A stretch of 64,000 nt of DNA from Nocardia cyriacigeorgica (GTDB lineage Bacteria; Actinomycetota; Actinomycetes; Mycobacteriales; Mycobacteriaceae), in contig NZ_JAAGVC010000024.1 of NCBI RefSeq assembly GCF_010858045.1, positions 17,510 through 81,509 of the forward strand, read 5' to 3'. This document shows, piece by piece, positions 32,801 through 42,529 of this stretch. The notes beneath the pieces were generated by a model. That model was not told the DNA's origin. It made no database searches and saw only the letters and a program-made list of their open reading frames with translations. Within the stretch, counting starts at the first letter, position 1. Every line of letters starts with the position of its first letter. A program made the position numbers and the translations under genes.

Positions 32801-35059
32801 ATGGGGCCATTTTCGACGTACGCGGTACAGATTCGGACGGTTCTCGGCCAGGTCGCCGGTCCCCAGGCCGCGGCGGCCCTCGACCAGCTCGATACAGCGG
32901 CAGCCGGCGTCGATCTCGCGCTGGCTCCTGGCACATCCACGCAACAGTGGACACAGGCTGTGGCGGCGTGGCGGACGGCGCAATCAGGCCTGCTGCCCTA
33001 CCTGCCGGAGTTCTTGATGGCCGGTCTGCCGAAGATCCCCGGCCTCGACCTGCTCGCCGACGCCGTGCGGTGGGACTCGCCGGACGGGATGAGCGGCACG
33101 TTACCTGTCGGACCGGTGACCCTCGGTGTCGCGACGTCGTCGAGCGTCGCGACGCCACCGGTCGCCGAACCGGCGGCGGTGATCGGCCCGCTGCGGCCGG
33201 AGAGTCTCTCCGCGCGGATAGCGCCGCCGTTCGGCGCGGCGGCTGCGGCCGGTGGCGGCGCGATAGTCAGGGCCGGTGCCGATTCCTTCGGCGGGCTCCT
33301 CCAACTCCCGCTCGGCCCACTACAGATCGACGCGTCAGCGATACTCCAACGTCTGCCCGATGGCACGATGTCGTTCTTCGCGGTCATGGGCGCGCAATTC
33401 ACACCGCCGCTGCAGCTGTCGTTCGGGTTCTCACTCGACCGAGTCGGCGGCGTCCTCGGAGTGAACCGGACAGCGCATATCGACGCCCTGTCCGCCGCGG
33501 TCCGCACCGGCGCCGCGGGCGATCTGTTGTTCGCGGTGCGGCCCCCGGCCTCACCAGGTGCGCTCGCGGCAACGGCGAATTCGTTGTTTCCCGCCCGCCC
33601 CGGCTGCTTCCTGATCGGACCGGCGGCCAAGCTGTCCTGGTTGTCGTTCGGCGCCGAGGGAAGCCTACTCGGCGTCGATCTCGGCGTGATCATCGAGATA
33701 CCCGCGGTCAAGGTCGTGCTGGTCGGCGTCGCACGGGCGAGCATTCCGCGGCTGACCCACCTGCTGAATCTGCGGCTGGACGTGCTGGGTGTGATCGATC
33801 CGGGGCAGCGGCTCGTCGCGGTCGACGCGAGCCTGGTCGACAGTCACGCCTTCGGTGTGCTCGACCTGTTCGGAGATGCGGCGATGCGCGTGTGCTGGGG
33901 AACGCGGCCCTACGCGGTGCTCAGCGTCGGGGGCTTCTATCCCGGGTTCGATCCGGAACCGGCGAAGCTGCCCGCGCTACGCCGGGTCGGCGTTGCGATG
34001 CAGCAACCGCTCGGGATCATCGAGCTGCGCGCCGAGGGCTATCTCGCCGTCACCACCAACACCGTCCAGTTGGGCGGCCGGTTCGATGTGCGGATCCGAG
34101 CCGGACTGGAAGCGCACGGATTTCTCCAGGTCGATGCTCTGGTCCAGTTTCGCCCATTCGCGTTCGCCGCCGCGTGCTCCGCGGGATTCGATGTTTCGGT
34201 GTCCGACTTCACCTTCGGCGGGGTCCGGCTCGACGGCGTGCTGAGCGGGCCTGCCCCACTGACGTTGCGCGGCAGCCTGACGATCGAAACGTTCCTGTTC
34301 GACTTCTCCTGGTCGGAGACGATCACCATCTCCGGTGGAACTCCGGACTCGGCACCCTCGGTGGGTTTCGACGACGTCGTGAAAGCGGAACTGTCGGACG
34401 CGCACAACCTCACCGCCGAGCACACGACCGACCCGGACGTCGTCCTCGAACCCCGACCGGGCACAGCCGGACGCGCACTGGTGCCCCCGACCGGCGCGCT
34501 GCGTTTCGAGCAGCGCCGCTTCCCCTTCGGCGTGCCGATCGATCGGGTCGATGGGCGGCCACTGGGCGGTACCCGGCGCGCCGACCCGACCTCGGCAGGC
34601 ACGCCGGTGACATCGATGTTCGCCCCAGGAAGCTTCCTCAGTCTTTCGCAGTCCGAAGCCCTGACCAAGCCGGCGTTCGAGCCGCTGGTCAGCGGCGTAA
34701 TCCTGGCTTTCTCCGCCAAACCCGGGTCGGCTCCCGACATCGTCCCCGACAACAGGTCGGTCCGCCAGATCGTGCTCTACCAGGGCCTCGAAGTGTCGAA
34801 TCTCGCGTCGCTGACCCGGCTGCTGCTGGCCGACACGGTCGCGATCATCGCGGCAAGCCAGGCGCCGCCGGCCCTGGGCAGCGATACCGCACTGATCACC
34901 GCGCGTTCGGAACGCTGGGTGTCGGTCCCGGGTGACCCACCTACTCCGCGGGACAGCGCCACCGCCGCATACCGGTATTCGGCGTCGTGGGTCGGCGGGT
35001 ATGCGGTGCCGGAGACCGACCTGATCGATCCCGTCGACCTGACCGGCGTCGGTGTGTGA
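32801..35059 (+). CDS. DUF6603-like large beta-rich protein
   Basis: This 752-aa cytosolic protein has no signal peptide. Residues 1-110 are helical. From about 150 to 525 it is a long series of amphipathic beta strands of alternating hydrophobic residues, with segments LSVGGFYPGFDPE, AEGYLAVTTNTVQLGG and FRPFAFAA that match my memory of DUF6603. The last ~200 residues are less regular. ATG 32801 is chosen for its GGAG site and because the upstream frame overlaps the sigK promoter region. Its stop overlaps the next start (TGATG). It is the first gene of a five-gene coupled operon. The domain's function is unknown. Confidence 0.8.
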   Translation: MGPFSTYAVQIRTVLGQVAGPQAAAALDQLDTAAAGVDLALAPGTSTQQWTQAVAAWRTAQSGLLPYLPEFLMAGLPKIPGLDLLADAVRWDSPDGMSGTLPVGPVTLGVATSSSVATPPVAEPAAVIGPLRPESLSARIAPPFGAAAAAGGGAIVRAGADSFGGLLQLPLGPLQIDASAILQRLPDGTMSFFAVMGAQFTPPLQLSFGFSLDRVGGVLGVNRTAHIDALSAAVRTGAAGDLLFAVRPPASPGALAATANSLFPARPGCFLIGPAAKLSWLSFGAEGSLLGVDLGVIIEIPAVKVVLVGVARASIPRLTHLLNLRLDVLGVIDPGQRLVAVDASLVDSHAFGVLDLFGDAAMRVCWGTRPYAVLSVGGFYPGFDPEPAKLPALRRVGVAMQQPLGIIELRAEGYLAVTTNTVQLGGRFDVRIRAGLEAHGFLQVDALVQFRPFAFAAACSAGFDVSVSDFTFGGVRLDGVLSGPAPLTLRGSLTIETFLFDFSWSETITISGGTPDSAPSVGFDDVVKAELSDAHNLTAEHTTDPDVVLEPRPGTAGRALVPPTGALRFEQRRFPFGVPIDRVDGRPLGGTRRADPTSAGTPVTSMFAPGSFLSLSQSEALTKPAFEPLVSGVILAFSAKPGSAPDIVPDNRSVRQIVLYQGLEVSNLASLTRLLLADTVAIIAASQAPPALGSDTALITARSERWVSVPGDPPTPRDSATAAYRYSASWVGGYAVPETDLIDPVDLTGVGV

Positions 35060-37440
35060 TGGCCGAATTCCGATCGTGGGATCAGACCGAACTTCGTTCG
35101 CATGCCGACATCGAAGGCGGTGCCCGGCTGCGTGGTAAGGCCACGGTTTCCGCCAAGGTCGACATCACCGATCAGAACGTCACCGGCGACACCGAATTCG
35201 AGGTGCTCGGGCCGGGCGATGTGCGTGAACTGTGCCGTGCGGCGATCACCCGGCGTTATCCGGCGCCCGGCGCCACCGACGCCGAAGAGACGAAGGTCGC
35301 GCTGGTCGAACTCCGCTCGCCGGATCTGCCGTGGCGGTACACGCCGCTCGCGCCGCACGGCACGCTGCGGCCGTGGCTCGTCCTCGTCGTCGGCGTGCCG
35401 ACCGACGTCGCCCCGACCAGCGACGGCCGCCGGGTGCAGCTCAGCGTCGCCGCGCAAGGCGCCCACCCACTCGCCTCGTCCTGGCGGTGGGCCCACGTGC
35501 ACGAGGTGGCAGGTCGACCGATCGGGCGCATCCTCAACCCGATCGATCTCCGATCCGGCCAGGTATACAACGCCTGCCTCGTCCCCGCCTTCCGCGTCGA
35601 CCGCGACGGGACACTGCGCGATGCCTGGGCAGGCACGCAACCGGTGACCGTCCCGTGCTTCGATCAGTGGACCTTCCGCACCGGTGCCGAAGGAGACTTC
35701 CCCGATATCGCCAAACGGCTGCACCGGGCGGATCTCGAAGCGCTCGCCGAGCGGGCGGGCAAGCCACTGGGCCAAGCGGAGATCCGGTATCGGCGACGCG
35801 GAACCGGCACACCCGAGCAGACCATGCTGGCCACGTTCGGCGCATTGAAGCGGCCCGATGCACCCGCCGCAGGCGTGGTGCCGAGCTGGGCCGCAGCCGA
35901 GGTGCGGGCGCTGACCGATCGCGTCGTCAGTCCCGACGGACGACCGGTGATCACTGCTCCGCGCTATCCGGCGCCCTTCACTTCGAGCACAACCGGCGGC
36001 TGGGTCGACCAGCTCACCGCCGACCCGCGCCACCGCGGCGCAGCAGGCCTCGGCGCGTGGGCGGCCATCGAATGGCAGGAGAAGATCACCGCGGCGGCCG
36101 CGGTGCGCGCAGGCGAGCTGTCCATCGCCGCCGGGCGGCTGGCCGATCTCGCGCTGGGCGTCGGCGCCGCGAGATCGATGTGGCGCCGGCATGTTCCGAA
36201 GGACCCGGTGGCAGCGCTGGCGGTACTCGCCCCCGTGCTCGGCCGGCTGCCGACGACCACCATGAACCTCAGTGTGCTGCGGGCCGTTACCAGCGCCGCA
36301 TCGCCGCTGCCGCGCGCGCTGTTCTCCTCCGCCGCACGACGTGTCCTGCGCCGAGGCCCGGCGCGCACGGCCCTGGCGAAGCCCGGCGCCTGCGACCCCG
36401 GCGCGGTGCTCGTCGTCGCCGGCGACTGCCGAAATCAGCCCCGCCCGCCGCCCCGGTTCGATGTGGAGGTGGTCGAGCATGCGCTTACCTCCGGCTCACT
36501 CGATGACACCACGATCGAACGGCTGCGCAGGATGCTGCGACCGGAGGACGGGTTCGGTGTCGAGCGACTTTCCGGGACGGACGAGCGGTTCCCCGTGCGT
36601 CCGTGCAGTTCCGTCGATATCCACCTGCTCGGGGTGAAGGTGGCCGACGCGGTAGATCCCACCCGTCCTCGTCCTCCCGCCGTCGAACGCGTACTCGCCA
36701 CGCTCCCCGGAATCGACTCTTTCGGCCCGATCGAGATCGAACCCGAGCTCGACCTGCCGCTGTGGCAGTTCCTGTGCGAACGATCCCCCGACTGGATGTT
36801 GCCCGGCGCAGGGGATCTCGCAATGGACGAGGTGGTCGCACTGTCGACGAACCCCGAGTTCGTCAACGGTTTGCTCACCGGTGCCAATCACCAGACACAA
36901 GCCGAACTGCGCTGGCGCAACCTGCCGATCCGCACCGGGTGGTCGCCCTTGCGCAAGTTCTGGCAGCGGGCGGCGGGAACACTCGATATCCGGCCGATCA
37001 AGACCTGGCCCGCCGCTGACTCGCTCGGGGCGCCCAGCCAGCTGGTCAACTCTCCCGCGGCGGAAGCGGTTGTCCTGTTCCGCAGCACACTGTTTCGCCG
37101 CTATCCCGCAACGGCTGTCTATCTGTTCGCCACCCGCACGACCGGCGACAAATGGGCGCCACCCCTCGCCAACGATCCACTCACCGCCCGGGTCGAGCCG
37201 GTGTTCCGCGGCGCGATCACCGACGAGCTCGTGTTCTTCGGCTTCCCGATCGCACCCGAGGATCTCGCCGACTACTGGGTGGTGCTCGAGGAGCCGCCGT
37301 CGGGCTATCGCTTCTACCACTGCGCCGATGACGACGCCGAGCCCGTAGCCGACGACGACACCGCCGCCGAATTCGGCAAGCACACCTTTGCCCTGCCCGT
37401 GCGCATCCTCATCGGTCCGCTGCTCGAGGAGCACCCATGA
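35059..37440 (+). CDS. Large protein of unknown function (operon gene 2)
   Basis: This 793-aa cytosolic protein has no signal or TM. It opens with a beta-rich domain (about 1-190, including TLRPWLVLVVGV). A helical middle follows. Around 594-640 it has NPEFVNGLLTGANHQTQAEL and RWRNLP...LRKFW, resembling a motif (N.RFI...G.NHEM..EL.WR..P....T.FR.FW) that I recall from large uncharacterised bacterial proteins. It is coupled to both neighbours: start overlaps the previous stop by 1 bp and the stop overlaps the next start by 4 bp. The function is unknown. Confidence 0.8.
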   Translation: MAEFRSWDQTELRSHADIEGGARLRGKATVSAKVDITDQNVTGDTEFEVLGPGDVRELCRAAITRRYPAPGATDAEETKVALVELRSPDLPWRYTPLAPHGTLRPWLVLVVGVPTDVAPTSDGRRVQLSVAAQGAHPLASSWRWAHVHEVAGRPIGRILNPIDLRSGQVYNACLVPAFRVDRDGTLRDAWAGTQPVTVPCFDQWTFRTGAEGDFPDIAKRLHRADLEALAERAGKPLGQAEIRYRRRGTGTPEQTMLATFGALKRPDAPAAGVVPSWAAAEVRALTDRVVSPDGRPVITAPRYPAPFTSSTTGGWVDQLTADPRHRGAAGLGAWAAIEWQEKITAAAAVRAGELSIAAGRLADLALGVGAARSMWRRHVPKDPVAALAVLAPVLGRLPTTTMNLSVLRAVTSAASPLPRALFSSAARRVLRRGPARTALAKPGACDPGAVLVVAGDCRNQPRPPPRFDVEVVEHALTSGSLDDTTIERLRRMLRPEDGFGVERLSGTDERFPVRPCSSVDIHLLGVKVADAVDPTRPRPPAVERVLATLPGIDSFGPIEIEPELDLPLWQFLCERSPDWMLPGAGDLAMDEVVALSTNPEFVNGLLTGANHQTQAELRWRNLPIRTGWSPLRKFWQRAAGTLDIRPIKTWPAADSLGAPSQLVNSPAAEAVVLFRSTLFRRYPATAVYLFATRTTGDKWAPPLANDPLTARVEPVFRGAITDELVFFGFPIAPEDLADYWVVLEEPPSGYRFYHCADDDAEPVADDDTAAEFGKHTFALPVRILIGPLLEEHP

Positions 37441-40400
37441 CCACCATCGAAGTCCTCGCGCCACTGCGCATCGAAACCCGTTTCCGGCCGCCGGACCCAG
37501 AGGACCCGGCATCCCCGTGGGTGTTGCGGCTACGGGTGTTCCCCGACGAGTTCTCGATGGCACATCCGCAGCCCGCCCCGACACCGGAGGAACTGGCGCT
37601 GGTCGCGGCACTGCAAGCCAGCGACCACACCGCCGACGACGCGTTCGCGGCACTCGCCGACACCGTCGGTGCGCCCCGCGCGACCTGGCTGTTGCGCGGG
37701 CCGAGCCCGGCAGCGCATCAGCACGGACCGAAGGACTGGCCTATCACGTCGGTACCGCTCGGGCTGCCGCCCGAACTCGAGGTGTGGATCGTGCCGGTAG
37801 GCGCTCCGCGCTACCTGGCGGCTACGTTGCATCCCGACCGCGAGGAGATCGGCAAGGACCTCGAACCGGGTGCGCTCGCCACTGTCGCCGATACCGGCGT
37901 GCTGCCGAAGACATGGTGGTTGTCGTTCGAGCGCGCGTGTGCCGTGGAACTCGGCTGCGACATCCCGCTCGGTACGGCGGTGCCCGATATCGACGCGCTC
38001 GTCGTCGTCGGCATCGGCGACACCGCGCCGGATGGCCTGCTCACCACGCACGCGACCTCCGGGCGCCTCGGGGTTCTCGCACCCGGCACCCCGACGAACA
38101 CGGTCGAGGGCGAACCGACGACCGATCTCGGCACCGACCATGAGCTATGGCATCGGCTCGTCACCGCGGACCCGCTCGGGCAACCGTCGACGGTGGCGGT
38201 GTGGCACGCACTGACCGGCACCGATCCCACGGTTCCGCTGCCCGGCGCCGAGGCCGACCGCAACCCGCTCGAGCCCGGTTGGGCTATCGTCGACGCGCTG
38301 TGGCCGGCATTGTGGGCCAGGTCGTTTCGTGATGTGCTCGGTGCCGGCGCGATCGAACCCGACATCCGCGCGTGGGCACGCAAACGCCTGAAAGTCGAGG
38401 GCCCGTTTCCCGCCATCCGCGTCGGTGCGGTCCCCTATGGCCTGTTGCCCGCCACCGTGCTCGACGAGTGGATCCCCGACCCGGCCGACGCGCTCGCGGC
38501 GATCGACGCGCGACTGGCGGAATGTGCGCGGCGGTGGCGGGACCTCGCGGATGACGCCGCGTCCGCGGAACCACCGACCGTGCTCGGGGCCGACACCGCG
38601 GCGATGCTGCGGCGCTATGGTGAGCACGCACCCAGCCGGTACTGGCGGATTCGTCCGGTCCAGGCCGCGGGCGTTGCGTCGGTGACGGCGACGGCATACG
38701 GATATCAGCAACCGCAGGCCAGTACATGGCATCCCGAGATGATCGCCGCCCTCGGCTCGGCCGAGCACGAACCCATCGCCCCGTTCTGGTTTCCCTTCGA
38801 CCTACCCGACGATCTCGCCGGACAGGACAATCCCGAGCTCCTGCGCCGGATCATCGATCCGGTCGAGGACGGGACCGACCATGACGGAGTCGTCTTTCCG
38901 CAGGGCCCCTACGGGCTGCTCGGTCACCTTCTTCGTGAGGCCGCGGTAGCAGCCCGACTCGTTGTCGGGCAGGCCTGTCGAACGGTGCACGAGACGTCGG
39001 GCCCGCTCGATCCCGATGCGCCGCTGCCGGTCTGGGTACCGCCAGGGGATCCCGATCTCGAAAACCTGCTGAATCGCGGCTCGAACCATCACGTCCTGGC
39101 CCTGCAGCAGCTCGATCCGGCCGATCCCCGCCACGACGCGGCGGTGACGGTCGCCGAGCGTTTCATCGAATGGCAGCGCGCGGCCCTCGATTTCGTCGAC
39201 AACCAGTGGGCCCACGATCCGGACCGGAGTCTGCAGGCCCTGCGGGCAGCACTGGACACCGCCGCGTTCCGGGTCGATCCGTGGGTGACTGCGTTCGCCG
39301 CTCACCGAGTGCGGCGCATGACGATTGCCGGCGCGCCGTTCCGGCTCGGCGCCTACGGCTGGGTCGATAGTCCACGCCCCGCGGTGGGCGCGGCCGACGA
39401 CCCTCCACCGGCGGGACCGACCGCGGCCGGGTTGCTGCACGCACCGTCGGCGACACAGGCTCTGACGGCCGCGCTGCTGCGCGATGCCGCCATCCGATAC
39501 CCCGCCGAGGACCGCTGGCAGATCACCCTGGATTCGGCCAAGATTCGCGCCGCCCTGCGCATGGCCGAACGGGTGCGCCTCGGCACGCATCCGCAGGAGG
39601 CGTTCGGCCTCGAGGTCGAGCGGGTTGCCGGTGACTGGGACACAGTGCGGTTGCTGCGGAAGACATTTCCGCTCGTCGCCGAGAACCCGGAGCGGCGGGT
39701 GTGCGACGGGCAACGCGCCATCGACGCCATCGTGCACCAGGCCGAACCGGTATCCGCGCTGCTCGCGCCGCTCCGGAGTCGGCTCCGGCCGCTGGCCGAT
39801 GTGCTCGATACCTACGCCGACCTGCTGGTCGCTGATGGCATTCACGCCATGGTGTCCGGACAAGCCGACGTCGCGCAGGCTGCGATGGAAGCGGCAGCGG
39901 GCCTCGGCGCGCCGCCGACGTTGCGGGCCGTGCGGACCCCGCGCGCGGCCACTCACGTCCAGGTCAGCGCATACGCCGTGGTCCCTGCCGCGACCGCGGA
40001 CGACGCCGAGACCGACCCACGCCGGGTAGCCGACCCGGCATTCTTCGCGCTCATCGCGGCCGAGACGAGCGCGCAGACCGCGAGCGAGGCGGTCGAGACC
40101 CAGCGAATACTCACCGAACTGCTGCGCGGCGGCGACGGCGATCGCCTCGACGATGCCCTGCGGCCCGATCTGATCCGCCGCCGCGACGACCTGCTGGCCA
40201 TGCTGAACGCGCTGCGGGTCGAGCTGGCGCTCCTCGACCCGGGCGAGTCGGACGCCGCCGCCGCCGAGACCGCCGCGCGCTGGCGTATCGATACCCTCGG
40301 CGAGGGATGGATCGATGCCGCGATCGACGACATCGATCGACGTGTCGAACAGTTCGGCGGCCCGGCGGGCACCGCGGCCGAACTACGCGACGACATTCGC

Positions 40401-40946
40401 GGCCTGTGTGCCGATCCCGGTCTGCCGGTCCTCGCGATCGCCCCGCGCACTGCGCTGCCGCCGCTGACACCGAACGACGATGTGAACGAGAAATGGCTGA
40501 CGGTCGTCGCCGCGGTCCGGCCGCGGCTGGCGCCCCTCGACTCCTGGCAGTTGGATTCCGACCAGGCGTGGGACGCTGCGATTCACGCACCGAACGACGA
40601 TGTCTGGCATCCGGATGGGCCTGTGGTGGTTGCCTTCGGCCCCGCGGTGACCGGCTCGGACGCGGCGGTCGCTATCGCCCCGCTGGACGCGTGGACCGAC
40701 AGCGTGCCGAGTACGCGGCACAAGACCGCCGCCGCCTTCGGTTTCAATGGGCCGAAGTCGCGTGCACCCGAAGCGGTACTGCTCGCCGTGCCACCGGATC
40801 GCGCGGTGCGGCTGGACAATGCCGCGCTCGTGTCGGTCGTGCTCGACACCCGCAAGACGGTGCGCGCTCGGGTCGCCGCGCCGGTGTCGACACCGGCGCC
40901 ATTGTTGAGTTCCGCGCCCGAGCGCGGATTCCAGTACGACTGGTAG
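37437..40946 (+). CDS. Very large protein of unknown function (operon gene 3)
   Basis: At 1169 aa this is the largest protein of the window. It starts with VLAPLRIETRF...LRLRVFPDEFSM, a pattern I recall at the N-terminus of large uncharacterised proteins (PVRLETRF...RVYPDD). Then come alpha/beta regions with repeated Trp-rich turns, a helical stretch at about 680-830, a Glu/Ala/Arg coiled-coil-like stretch at about 880-960, and a beta-rich end (GFQYDW). No signal peptide, TM helix or catalytic motif is recognised. ATGA overlap with gene 2 shows translational coupling. Confidence 0.8.
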   Translation: MTTIEVLAPLRIETRFRPPDPEDPASPWVLRLRVFPDEFSMAHPQPAPTPEELALVAALQASDHTADDAFAALADTVGAPRATWLLRGPSPAAHQHGPKDWPITSVPLGLPPELEVWIVPVGAPRYLAATLHPDREEIGKDLEPGALATVADTGVLPKTWWLSFERACAVELGCDIPLGTAVPDIDALVVVGIGDTAPDGLLTTHATSGRLGVLAPGTPTNTVEGEPTTDLGTDHELWHRLVTADPLGQPSTVAVWHALTGTDPTVPLPGAEADRNPLEPGWAIVDALWPALWARSFRDVLGAGAIEPDIRAWARKRLKVEGPFPAIRVGAVPYGLLPATVLDEWIPDPADALAAIDARLAECARRWRDLADDAASAEPPTVLGADTAAMLRRYGEHAPSRYWRIRPVQAAGVASVTATAYGYQQPQASTWHPEMIAALGSAEHEPIAPFWFPFDLPDDLAGQDNPELLRRIIDPVEDGTDHDGVVFPQGPYGLLGHLLREAAVAARLVVGQACRTVHETSGPLDPDAPLPVWVPPGDPDLENLLNRGSNHHVLALQQLDPADPRHDAAVTVAERFIEWQRAALDFVDNQWAHDPDRSLQALRAALDTAAFRVDPWVTAFAAHRVRRMTIAGAPFRLGAYGWVDSPRPAVGAADDPPPAGPTAAGLLHAPSATQALTAALLRDAAIRYPAEDRWQITLDSAKIRAALRMAERVRLGTHPQEAFGLEVERVAGDWDTVRLLRKTFPLVAENPERRVCDGQRAIDAIVHQAEPVSALLAPLRSRLRPLADVLDTYADLLVADGIHAMVSGQADVAQAAMEAAAGLGAPPTLRAVRTPRAATHVQVSAYAVVPAATADDAETDPRRVADPAFFALIAAETSAQTASEAVETQRILTELLRGGDGDRLDDALRPDLIRRRDDLLAMLNALRVELALLDPGESDAAAAETAARWRIDTLGEGWIDAAIDDIDRRVEQFGGPAGTAAELRDDIRGLCADPGLPVLAIAPRTALPPLTPNDDVNEKWLTVVAAVRPRLAPLDSWQLDSDQAWDAAIHAPNDDVWHPDGPVVVAFGPAVTGSDAAVAIAPLDAWTDSVPSTRHKTAAAFGFNGPKSRAPEAVLLAVPPDRAVRLDNAALVSVVLDTRKTVRARVAAPVSTPAPLLSSAPERGFQYDW

Positions 40947-40957
40947 GGGTGCCGGCG

Positions 40958-42529
40958 ATGGCGTATCACTTCTGGCTCGAACCGGGGCGCGGTGACCTCG
41001 ACGAAGGCGTGCGGGCCCGGGTCGCCGACCCGGTGTGGTTTCTCGCCCGGCAGTGGCAGCTCGGTGAGTTGCAGGGCGAGGACGCCTCCAGCCCCGTGCG
41101 CGTCGATGTCGTCGCCCGCCATACGCCGTTGTCCTATGACCGGGCGCGCCCGCTACTGGATCCCCGTGTCGTCCCGGCCGAGGCGTTGCTCGAAGCCGAA
41201 CCGGGTGATTGGTGGACGATCGGTCGCCGGATCCGGATCGGACGGGCTGTGGAAGCCACCGTACGACAGAAGTTCCCCGGACAACCGGACAGCTATTTCG
41301 ACCGATTCCGTTTCACCGGGCTACCCGCTCCCTACACCCGTTACGAGGGCGGATTCGACGGCGCCGCGGTGTTCACCTCCGGAGTGCTCGCCGGTGACCC
41401 GGTGTGGCGGACCCACGATGTCCCCTCCCCCGCTCCCGACCGCTGGTCGTCGCGCACGCTGTCCTACAGCGCCCGGTTCGCCAGTGGAGGTACCGGGTTG
41501 GTCGCCCGCGACCACGACGGCGGTGATGTCGACTGGTTCACCGTGGATGCGGCGAAGACACGGTCACCGGTGGTGACCACAGCACCTGCCGTGGGACCGC
41601 GCCAGGTGATACCGAACCGGCTCAGCTACCCCGGTGCCCCGCATCCGCGCTGGTGGCAGATCGAGGACCATGCCGTCGACATCGGCGGCTTCGCCCCGGA
41701 CCGTTCGCACTTGGGCACGATGCTGCTCTATGACGTGGCGATCGCACATTCCGACGACTGGTTCTGGTTCCCGGTGCCCGAACCGCGTACCGGAGCCACC
41801 GAGCATCCCTCGGCGGGTGTGGTCGTCAACCTCGAATCCGCTGTCGTGCACGACAGTTTCGACGAGAAGTGGACGCTCACCGCGCCCGCGGCCACCGACT
41901 GGTCGCTGTTCCAGACCGCAGGACTTCCGGAAACCCACCTCGTCATCTGGCCGGTAGCCGTGGCACCGCAGGCCGGGCCCCTGCTCGACGATATCGCTCT
42001 CGGCGTCGACGAGGACGCCAATCTCGCGTGGGCTGTCGAGCTTCGGGCCGACGGCCTCGCATTACAGGAGAGCACCGCGACCGCGGAGGCCGCCGCCCAG
42101 ACCACCCGCACCGGCACCCGTGACTTCACCTACTTGCCCTCGACGACGTTGCCGGCGCACTGGCACGCCTATGCGCGGGTCCGCATCGGCGATGCGAGCC
42201 CGGAACAGGGCGCCGGCGACGGCCGCTGCGGCCCGTGGCGGCAGGCCATCGTCGCCGACCTCACCGGCCCGGCCCCACGCCCGCGCCCGGGCCCACAATC
42301 GCGATTGATCGGCGGACCATCCGGTCCGGGCGCCGGACGAGGCCACACGATCGCCTCGAATGCCCTGCCCAGCAGCGGCGTTCGATTGCAGCGCCGCCCC
42401 ATGCTCGCCCGCGACACCGAAGGCCGGCCGGTGCTGTGGATCGAACGACGCGCGGTCCCGCTGATCGGCCCACCCACCTCCCACCTGCGGTTCGACGTGC
42501 TCGCGGAGAAAGGGCAGCGCCATGGTTGA
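40958..42529 (+). CDS. ARQWQ/GEDA-motif protein of unknown function (operon gene 4)
   Basis: This 523-aa protein has a very conserved-looking N-terminal motif VWFLARQWQLGELQGEDASSPV (residues about 26-47). Two beta-rich domains with many Trp and paired HPRWWQIED and FWFPVPEP segments follow, then a Pro/Gly-rich stretch at about 430-455 and a short C-terminal domain. ATG 40958 follows AGGGGTG, 11 bp after the previous stop. The stop overlaps the protease start by 8 bp. No signal peptide. The combination of Trp-rich turns suggests a structural or binding role, but nothing is established. Confidence 0.8.
   Translation: MAYHFWLEPGRGDLDEGVRARVADPVWFLARQWQLGELQGEDASSPVRVDVVARHTPLSYDRARPLLDPRVVPAEALLEAEPGDWWTIGRRIRIGRAVEATVRQKFPGQPDSYFDRFRFTGLPAPYTRYEGGFDGAAVFTSGVLAGDPVWRTHDVPSPAPDRWSSRTLSYSARFASGGTGLVARDHDGGDVDWFTVDAAKTRSPVVTTAPAVGPRQVIPNRLSYPGAPHPRWWQIEDHAVDIGGFAPDRSHLGTMLLYDVAIAHSDDWFWFPVPEPRTGATEHPSAGVVVNLESAVVHDSFDEKWTLTAPAATDWSLFQTAGLPETHLVIWPVAVAPQAGPLLDDIALGVDEDANLAWAVELRADGLALQESTATAEAAAQTTRTGTRDFTYLPSTTLPAHWHAYARVRIGDASPEQGAGDGRCGPWRQAIVADLTGPAPRPRPGPQSRLIGGPSGPGAGRGHTIASNALPSSGVRLQRRPMLARDTEGRPVLWIERRAVPLIGPPTSHLRFDVLAEKGQRHG

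Noticed and set aside
34777..37653. Long minus-strand frames (567 and 385 aa) across operon genes 2 and 3
   Set aside because: Shadow frames of strongly coding plus-strand genes with overlapping starts and stops.
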